A DNA stretch of 64,000 bases from Conus ventricosus (taxonomy: Eukaryota > Mollusca > Gastropoda > Neogastropoda > Conidae). Location of the stretch: the NCBI GenBank assembly GCA_018398815.1, contig CM031600.1:53795205-53859204 (forward strand), read 5' to 3'. Made by a program: the position numbers and the translations under genes. A model generated the notes under the pieces. That model was not told where the DNA came from. It searched no databases and saw nothing but the letters and a program-made list of their open reading frames with translations. This document shows positions 55,808-64,000 of this stretch, piece after piece (position 1 is the first letter of the stretch; each line of letters begins with the position of its first letter).

Positions 55808-58800
55808 GTCTGTCCAGGTTGGTGATTGTTAGGTTCATGGTGGTGTCATTCGTCATGGTGTTTTGTATTATGGCGAGTTGTACTGTATTGTCTCATGCTG
55901 TTGTTTAGTGTATTATGTTTGTTGCGTATACTGGTTGTCTGGTATGATGTCGTCTTGGTTCTGTGATTGAAGTTTTTGTCAGCCGGTTTGTGTTGGGACC
56001 TTTTTTCTGTATTTCTGTAATAGTGTAATAGTGGTTCCTATTATTAAGTGTTGTTATTTTATTATTGGGTTCCTGAGTTGATTGTCATGTGACAGTTTGG
56101 CTAGACAATGTGGGTTCGATATAATAACCGTTGATGGACGGTGATGTGGAAAATTGGTTGTGATCAGTTCATGTTATGTCAGGGGGGTTCAATAAGGTTT
56201 TTTTGAGGTTGCATTTTTGTTGAGGATCTAGTGTGAGTCAGGTGCAGATGTGTCTGCGTGAATGTAAAAGGGGTTGTGCTCAAAATTTTAGTTGTAATAG
56301 TAGTGGTTCGTTGAAATTGATTAATGATTTTCGGGAGTCGACTGCAGCATTGGGATCGGTTAAAATGTGCAGTGGGCCAAGGCTAATGGTAGTCGAGTGG
56401 TTTATACCGGAGTACGGTCGTGGCTATTCAACTTATATTGGTGTCTTATAAAATTTCGTTACAAGTCATGGTTCTCGACGCGGTGTCGTGCGCGTGCAGA
56501 TGTATCTGTGATGTACGTTTTGGTACAGGACAGTGAGTCCTTTTAGTTAGTTGTTTTTTTTTTTTATAAAGTAAATGACAGTCGTCACACATGCAGGGAT
56601 GTACGTGTTTGTGACAGAACAGGGTTGGAGGAAGGTATCTTAGGTTAGGGAAAAAGTCCCTTGTGAATTTTAGTAGTCGGAAAGAAGGGTAAAGGGAAGG
56701 TTTAAGGGGGTAGTCAGCAGTTGATAGGGTAAAAACGGAGGATGTGCACCATGTAATTGTATGAAGTATTGTGTTGGCATAAAAAAAGATTAACCATGGG
56801 TTATCTGGGCAAGAGATGACATTTAGTGGGGTGCTGGATGGAAATTTTGGCGGACAAATCATGGGGTTGATATATGTTATAATTGATAGTGGCCAAAGGG
56901 GTAAAAATGTGAAGGATTGTGGCTGCGAGCCGATTTTCTTGTATGAATATGCTAGAACTGTGAAAACCGTTGATAAGTTTTTGTTCTTTTGTTGTTTTTT
57001 TTTTTTTTTTTTGATGTATTTTTACTACTCATTACTGTGTGGAAACATTTCTTGTGAAATGCCCATTTCCTAGTGTATTTTCTAAGGGGACCCAGGGAGT
57101 CCATGTTGGATTGCTTGGATTGGGATTATTTTTCCGAGAATTGTGTGCGGAGTAATAAATTTTATATGTAATAGTGTAGATTGGCTCAGAGAGAATATTG
57201 TGTTACTGCTGTTGTAAAGGTTGGCAGGGGGAAAGGATCTGATAACCCAAAGTAACGGGTTATGGGGGGTGTATTCGAAATTCAAGTGGTCACTCTCATT
57301 CCCGAGTGGGAGGTAGGCAAGGGAGATGGAGAGTTAAAGCTTTACCAGGTAGCCTATGGGCCTTGAGGACTCGGGGTTTGTAGCAACTTACAGTAGTGGC
57401 CTACAGTTGTGTTAGAGGTATCCCGTTCCGTCCTGAGGTTTGGGGGCCCGATCACCCCAGTTACTGCTGCGTGCCGGCAGGGGGGCGGCGGTTTCCCGTG
57501 CCTGCCCCTTTTCCTGGGGGAGGGAGACCATCCAGGCCGTTGCGTTTTTGTGAGGCAGCTCTCCTCCTGCACTGGGGCTCTTGGGAGTTCTCAGCCACCC
57601 GTTGCTCTTCCCTGTTCGGGCGTCCTTTGAGCCCCGGGGCTCGTCGAGAGGGCACCGCACCAGACCTTCTCTCACCCTCAGTGTCCGGCGGGGCTTCAGA
57701 GGAGGAGGCGTCCTTCGAGCCCGGGGCTCGTCGAGAGGGCATGCACCAGGTCTTCCCCCAACCGTTGTGTCCGGCGGGGCTTCAGAGGGTTGTGCCAGCG
57801 CGGGGGAGGGAGTCAGACTGGGAGCCCCGGTCGCCGCGGGTGCGAGTCTTCGGGGGGTCGGGCTGTGGGAGGCCACGGTCAGCACCGGAGTGCAGTCGTC
57901 CCGGGGGGGCGTCAGCCTGTGAGGGGGCCGAGTACAGCGCCGAGGACTGGAGCTCTCGGGCGGGTGGGGGTTTTCCATGGGGTTGTATAAAGGGTTTTAG
58001 TGTTAGGAGTAGGGTTAAGTGTGTAGTGTTAGGTAGTAGAGTTAGGGTGTTAGTTACTGCTCCTTTTTTGGGGCGTTTGTGGCCAGCAAGTGTAGGATAC
58101 TTGTCGTTGCCTCCCTTGGGACGCAGTGACCCGTGCGGTAGTAGTCCCGGGTCAAAAGAGAAGGGTGGGTCCTGGGGAGAGGTGTGGGTGGTAGTAGTTT
58201 AGATATTAGAGTCCCCTTGGGTTTGTCCTTGTCCTAGTAGTTAGTCACACGTGTGCGGGCTATCTCTGCGTTTCCCCAGGTCGCAGTGATATACCGCAAC
58301 TGGTGCTTTAGCATAGGTTTAGGGGCTCAGGGTCGTAGCAGGGTTTGTGTGGGTCAGGGAAAGGAAGTGAGATAATGGTGTATTGGGCGTGGATGGACGT
58401 GAGTGGTGGCGCCTAGTGTGTGTGTGAAATAAAGAAGTGCGCATGATTGTAAAGCTGTTTATTGTGCTGTATTGTCGCTCTAGTGTGTAATAGGTGTGGG
58501 AAAGGGTGGTAGGGCCGTCCGGCTTAGCGACCGTGACAGTGACTATAATGAACATACTTACAAATTTTCAGGGCAGATCGGCCAAGAACTTTCTGAGATT
58601 TTCATAAAGAAGAAACCATAATGGGCCGTTTTGTAACGGCTATAACGGTAAATTTAAACATCGGGCTCATCCGTGACCCATAATGAACATACCTACAAAT
58701 TTTCAGAAAGATCGGCCACGTACCCTTTTTGAGATATTCTTAAAAAAGAAAAACAGTTATGGGTCGTTATAGCCGTTGTAAAGGCTATAACGGTAAACTA

Positions 58801-61208
58801 ACATCGGGCATCATCAGTGACCTAATCAACATACCTACAATTTTTTAGAAAGATCGGCCCAAATACTTTCTGAGGGCATTCCCTAAAAAAGAAAACCCGT
58901 TATGGACCGTTATAGCTGTTAGTAACGGCTACAACGGTAAACTAAAACGTGGCCGATCTTTCTGAAAATTTGTAGGTATGTTCATTATGGGTCGCGGATG
59001 ATGCCCGATGTTTTAGTTTACGTTATAGCCGTTACTAACGGCTATAACGGCCCGTAAAGGTTTTTCCTCTTTATGGATATTAAGAAAGTACTCAGCCAAT
59101 CTTTGTGAAAATTAGCAGGTATGTTCATTATGGGTCACGGATAATGTCCGATGTTTTAGTTTACCCCGTTATAGCCGTTACTAACGGCTGTAACGGCTTG
59201 TAACGGTTTTTCTTCTGTATTGCATATCTCAGAAAGTACTTGGCCGATCTTTCTGAAAATTCGTAGGTATGTTCATTATGGATCATGGATGATGCCTGAT
59301 GTTTTAGTGTACCGTTATAGCCGTTACTAACGGCTGTAAGGGCCTGTAAACGGTTTTTCTTCTTTATGGAATATCTCAGAAAGTACTCGGCCATTTTTTG
59401 TGAAAATTAGCAGGTATGTTCATTATTGGTCACGGATAATGCTCGATGTTTTAGTTTAACCCGTTATAGCCTTTCTAACGGCTGAAAACGGCCTCTAACG
59501 GTTTTTCTTCTTTATGGATCTTTCTCAGAAAGTATTTGGGCCGATCTTTCTGAAAATTTGTAGTATGTTTATTATGGGTCTTGAATAATGCTCGACGTTT
59601 TAGATTACTGTTATCCCGTTACTAACGGCTGTAACGGCCTGTAACGGTTTTTCATCTTCTGGAATTCTCAGAAAGTACATGGCCGATCTTTGTGGAAAAT
59701 TAGCAGGTATGTTCATTGTGGGTCACGAATAATGCCCGATGTTTTAGATTCCCGTTACACCCTTTTACAAACGGCTGTACGGCCTGTAACGCTTTTTCTT
59801 CTTCATGGAATATCTCAGAAAAGTGCCTCGCCGATCTTTGTGAAAATTAGCGGTAGTTCGACAGAGTCACGAATAATGCCTGTTTTGGGTTTACCGTTAT
59901 AGCCGTTACTAACGGCTTTTAACGGCCTGTAACGGTTTTTTTCTTTATGGAATATCTCAGAAAGTACTTGGTCGATCGTTCTGAAAATTTGTAGGTATGT
60001 TCATTTGTTTCACGGATCATGCCCGATGGTTTTACTTTACCGTTTTTAATCGTTACTAATGGCTACAACGATCCCTAAACGGTTTTTCCCTTTTATGAAA
60101 TATCTCAGAAAGTACGTGGCCGTCTTTCTGAAATTTTGCAGGTTGTTCCTTTATGGGTCATGGATGATGCCGATGTTTAAGGTTACCCTTATAGCTGTTA
60201 CTAACGGCTGTAACGGCCTGTAACCGTTTTTCTTTTTATGGAATATCTCAGAAAGTACTTGGTCGATCTTTCTGAAAATGTGTAGGTATGTTCATTATGT
60301 TTCACGGACCTGCCCGACGTTTTACGTTTACCGTTATAATCGTTACAAATGGCTACACGATCCATAACGGTTTTTCATTTTCACGGAATATATCAGAAAG
60401 TACGGGGCGATCTTTCTGAAAATTTGTGGTATGTTCATTATGAGTCACGGATGATGCCGTTGTTTTATTTTACCTTTTACAGCCGTTAAGCCGTTACTAA
60501 CGTTACTAACGGTTTATAACGGCCCCTAACGGTTTTTCTTCTTCATGGAATATCTCATATGTTCTTTGGGTCACGGATGAGGGCCCGATGTTTAAGTTGC
60601 CGATATAGCTTTTACTAAGGCCCATAATGGTTTTCTTCTTGATGGAAAATTCAGAAAGTTCTTGGCCGATCTGTCTAAAAAATTTGTAAGTATGTTCATT
60701 ATAGGTCACAGATGATGGCACGATGTTTACCAGAATAGCTATTACTAACGGTTACACCAGCCCAAAGGGAGGGTTTTTCCTCTTTATGGAATATATCACG
60801 CGTATTCAGAATAAAACTGGGATGCTTTGCATCTTGTTAAAGTTCGGCAGCCCCCAACCCCAATCAAAGAAAACTGAAACCACTTTCGCCTTTGCAAATT
60901 GGTTTCCAAAACGTCACATTATCCCCACCTTTTTCGCCACCCAAAACAACGAATAAAAACCCGGTGACATGCCCGTTCCGAATTAAAGAGCATTGATTTC
61001 GCTGCAGCTTTCCCGCACATAATTTCAGGGTCTCTCGCGGTAAAGAGAGCCTCCCCGCTCTCCTATACCAAGTGTGAATGCTTTTTACTCTTTAGTTGGT
61101 TCCAACCGCTTTGAATACGGGTTTAAAAGTAAATCGCCTCGATGATGCCTTTATAACTTCATTTCTGTAAGTCATGCAGTCGGGATTTCCTACCAATGCC
61201 CACAACCC

Positions 61209-61251
61209 GGTCCGACCAGGGACCGTACAGCTGTACGGTCCTGGTCCGACC
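61209..61251. repeat. Spacerless palindrome
   Basis: GGTCCGACCAGGGACCGTAC continues as AG and is followed directly by its complement (CTGTACGGTCC...GGTCCGACC), with one extra G in the left arm. A further GGTCCGAC lies 40 bases on. Confidence 0.9.
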
Positions 61252-61701
61252 AAAGACTGGGACGTCCGTAGGGCGAACTATCTTTGGTCCGACTACGCCA
61301 CTTGAGTTTCTACGTGTATGGTCTTAATACGACGAAGAGACAGCGACAGCGAACGGGTATGCGAACAAGTCAAATGATGAACGAGGAATGTAACTTGCAA
61401 TTGCAACTGCCCATCGCTAAACAATAAACACACAATTGCAAATAGATGTAGCTTGCGCTACCGATTCAAAAAGCACATTGGCAGACAATAAGCGCCCAGA
61501 AAAAATGCGAAAACTTCCGAAGTTGTGCGCTTCGTGTAAAGACACAGTAAGCGGAAATAGTTCGTTTAGAGTCCTGTGCATGCTGAAATCATGGCAACAA
61601 AAGTTGCTTTCCTTGTTTGTCATTTACTGTTGACATAGCAAGTTTTTTTTTTTATCTTCAAAATTTTTTTTTTTAACTGTACCACCCCAGAACGGCCTTA
61701 C

Positions 61702-61818
61702 CTTTCGGGCGTCAAAAGCTTCAACAGTTCGGTCTATCTCCTCAAACACCTGCTGCTGCTGCTTCTGCTGATGTATTTGACCACGCTGACGCGCCACGCC
61801 TGTCGAGGCAAAAGCCAT
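61702..61818 (-). CDS. Putative first coding exon of an unidentified minus-strand gene
   Basis: I do not recognise this protein. Read on the minus strand from ATG at 61818, it gives 39 residues starting MAFASTGVARQRGQIHQQ, followed by a Q-rich stretch and VFEEIDRTVEAFDARK. It ends in phase 0 at a good donor (gtaagg, complement of 61696-61701). Charged helix-like composition, an ordered end at a splice site and absence of low-complexity bias beyond the Q run make it look coding. The open frame also runs upstream of this ATG to 61965. No second exon was located to the left. The poly-Q is short (QQKQQQQ). It could be chance, so the call stays tentative. Confidence 0.4.
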
Positions 61819-62395
61819 AAAAAAGAACAAGAAGGATGAAGTATGGAGACATATTTGCGTCACAAGATGATAATAGCTGTTTTCCCAGAGAAAACGGCTG
61901 TTATCCTTCAAATAGGAAAAACAGCTGATCCTCTGGATCAACTGTTTCCACCTTTTTTGAATCACAGTCGTATCTTGTCATAGTAAAGTGCAATCCTAAT
62001 TGTTTTCCCCGTTTATGTTTTTCCTCGTAATAATACCGTTTTCCTCAAGAAACCGACGATAACAGTTATTATCATAAGGAAAACAGGGAATAGCTATGTT
62101 CCACAGGGTAAATGAATATCCTCAGAAAAACGGGACACAGCTGTGACCCCTTGGAAAAGAGCTGTGATCCTCAGGATTGTATCTGTTTCCCTTCTTTTCG
62201 TGATTTCCTAGAGGATCATATCGCCTTTGAACGCTAGTATGTTTCCATAGAAAGGATTGGTGCCCCGCAAAGTCCTGCCTCCTTTCGGCAAATGGCGAGA
62301 CACAGATGATGAGTTTTTCGTCCACCGTCGTGAATCTGATGGTAAAGAGGAGACGTTGATTGGCGTCTGAGTGGCTGCGAACTAGTCTTCTTTAC

Positions 62396-62630
62396 ACACA
62401 CGCACGCACGCACGCACGCACGCGCACGCTCGCACGCACGCACACACCCCAACACACACACACACACACACCACACCACACCACAACACACACACACACA
62501 CAAACACACACCACACCTGCCGTAAGATAGCTTTGTAATGCTGTTAAATCATCCCTGTAATTTAAGAAGAAAAAGAGTGCACGTGAACGTGTGTTCTGCG
62601 TGTTGTGTAATTTACTATTCATATACTATA

Positions 62631-62678
<48 letters not shown>

Positions 62679-62765
62679 GAGAGAGGGCGAAGAGAGAGAG
62701 ACAGACAGAGAGAGAGACAGACAGAGAGAGAGACAGACAAGAGAGACAGAAGACGACAGACGACA
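62396..62765. repeat. (CA)n and (GA)n microsatellites
   Basis: CA/CGCA repeats (62396-62515) are followed, after 115 bases, by GA and GACA repeats (62632-62765). Confidence 0.96.
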
Positions 62766-63780
62766 GAGAACGTGTGTGTGTGGGATGTGAGCGCATACAC
62801 GAGCAAACGTGGAGTGAAATCATAAAATTTAAAAAAGATTTGCCCGTACGTTGAAATTTATTGGAGATTATTGAGTATAGTGATGGGAAAGACATTCAAT
62901 GCGAAGTCGAAACGCGGGAACATCGCCAGGTTTTTAGACGGGGTTTGGGAGAGTACAAACTAATTAAGGGTGGAAGTGAAAAGTATTAGAGCTGTGAAGG
63001 GAGGGCACGTGAATGCTCCTTCCCAGCACTTTATTAAAAAATCTAATTAAATTAAACATCAGGTAGGTCTTGTTTGATTGTTGATTATTTCTCGCATAGC
63101 GATTGGGTTATCCCCATTCACGTGAGAACTTAGAGGAGGAGATCAAGGCAGCAAAATACACAGACTGCAGAGTGAGTTTCCAACATTTTATTGACAGCTT
63201 AGCAAGCTGTGCACTCAAACATTTTCCACTGTTGAAATGTGGCCACAGGCTGTCTGAATGATTGCCCTTACATTTCATTTACCCAACTTGTTCATATTGG
63301 ACTGGCTGAAACTTTTGTTTGTCTCAACAGACTTGCAGTAAAAACCCGTAGAATTGCTTTCTCTTGACCCCCAGCAGCTACCACACTTGAGTCAATAGAC
63401 ACATGCCCACTAAAAGCTGCTCCTAACTTGTTTCGCTAGTTCTTTGCGCTGGGGAAAATTTGAAACATTCCACTCCAGATAACTCCAGCACTGTCTGTGA
63501 CCATTTGGGGAAGTCTTTCTCAAGACATGTCCATTTTTTTTAAAAAATATTTTGTTTTACGAAGGAAGTGAACAGTTACGTAGAAAATGAACAGTTCTTT
63601 CCCTTGTCCCGTCTGTGTTCTCTTCAAATATTCCCCTGTGTGTGTGCAGTCATCGCAACACGAAGTGCTCTGTTTAAATTGCTGGAATGGTGCTCGGTAC
63701 TTATCCTTGGAATTTATTAGTTTATTTTAATTTATCCTTGGAATTTATTAGTTTATTGTAAAATTTTTTTTATAATTGAA

Positions 63781-63837
63781 TACACACCACACACACACAC
63801 ACACACACACACACACCACACACACACACCATATATT

Positions 63838-63886
<49 letters not shown>
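63781..63886. repeat. (CA)n followed by (AT)n
   Basis: CA repeats (63783-63830) pass into an AT run (63841-63885), a likely cruciform-forming and slippage-prone tract. Confidence 0.97.
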
Positions 63887-63887
<1 letters not shown>

Positions 63888-64000
63888 AATTATAAACAAA
63901 ACTTGCTCTTATGTCTTAGATTGAAGAAATAGGGGGGATACGCATTCATATCTGCAGTGGGAGATGATTCTGCGTAAACTAAGCAGTATGTGCTTTGAGT

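Larger units (their letters stand above)
44358..58538 (+). mobile_element. Solo LTR (about 3.4 kb) split by a nested LTR retrotransposon
   Basis: It starts TGTCACCGATCGG and ends CGACCGTGACA, with 5-bp duplication GTGAC at 44353-44357 and 58539-58543. Removing 45055-55812 leaves about 3.42 kb with no direct terminal repeat, so it reads as a single LTR. Near its end is GAAATAAAG, a likely poly(A) signal. Its termini resemble those of the nested element's LTRs, but the body differs, so it is a related family. A GC-rich part (57600-57800) has two units of about 115 bp. The 268-codon open frame at 57396-58202 shows no recognisable domain. Confidence 0.8.
44222..60850. repeat. Fold-back satellite element, right copy, split by the LTR block
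   Basis: Left end at 44222 (GATGCAAAGCAT...ATTCCATAAAGAGGAAAAAC) and right end at 60775-60850 (the complement) are inverted. Satellite units run forward at 44280-44357 and 58544-58945, flip at about 58946 and run in reverse to about 60800. Without the LTR block (44358-58543) it is about 2.4 kb. Long inverted ends built of tandem units are the mark of fold-back transposons; no transposase is present. Confidence 0.75.

Noticed and set aside
57990..58050. Telomere-like GTTAGGG motifs
   Set aside because: Only a few irregular TTAGGG-like words within the LTR; no array.
57396..58202. 268-codon open frame as a gene
   Set aside because: It lies inside the solo LTR in GC-rich sequence with a duplicated unit, has no recognisable domain, and other frames are open too.
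62122..62509. Minus-strand coding exon (MDEKLIICVSPFAERRQDFA)
   Set aside because: No splice support or recognisable protein, and it runs into a CA microsatellite.

Overview
This is animal (non-bacterial) genomic DNA: three contigs (1-8706, 9707-39175, 40176-64000) joined by two 1,000-N scaffold gaps. It is rich in dinucleotide microsatellites, minisatellites, SINEs, a LINE, LTR elements and MITE-like inserts, with one split gene. The repeat repertoire (tRNA-headed SINEs, an RNase H-bearing LINE with a (TTATC)n tail, a Gmr1-type Ty3/Gypsy element) suggests a lophotrochozoan, most likely a marine gastropod mollusc; that is inference, not proof. Real coding frames are repeatedly broken by single-base slips in homopolymers, so the assembly probably carries uncorrected long-read indels and uninterrupted ORFs are a poor guide.

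The one confidently identified host gene is TMEM65, a mitochondrial inner-membrane protein, on the + strand of the middle contig. Seven coding exons were located from 13842 to the stop at 38932; the first exon (start codon, mitochondrial presequence) was not found. Its introns hold a 30-bp tandem array, a G-run of about 130 bases, two copies of a tRNA-derived SINE, a full-length 5.97-kb LINE with 12-bp target duplications, a second SINE-like repeat, an 80-bp minisatellite of about 36 units, a palindromic MITE and a broken zinc-finger-like fragment next to a perfect hairpin.

The outer contigs are homologous to each other in opposite orientation. Positions 1-4938 correspond to the reverse complement of 40176-60790, apart from large insertions. 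The left copy carries a 1.0-kb MITE that has inserted into a copy of itself, and the right copy keeps the empty site. The right copy carries a 14.2-kb nested LTR block (44358-58538): a 3.4-kb solo LTR that landed in a fold-back satellite and was then split by a complete 10.75-kb Gmr1-like retrotransposon, whose empty site is preserved at 55-59. Either this is an inverted segmental duplication flanking TMEM65, or the right contig is an uncollapsed second haplotype of the left contig placed in the wrong orientation.

The Gmr1-like element has the Copia-style pol order (integrase before reverse transcriptase) with Gypsy-type domains, a Gag segment resembling the SCAN domain, and a primer-binding site fitting tRNA-Ala. 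At the far right, a minus-strand putative first coding exon (61702-61818) hints at a second, unidentified gene. Apart from the features listed, the stretches 4940-5566, 5933-6718, 7542-7879, 9707-12800, 12888-13440, 22160-22390, 60851-61690 and 62770-63780 show nothing I can name.
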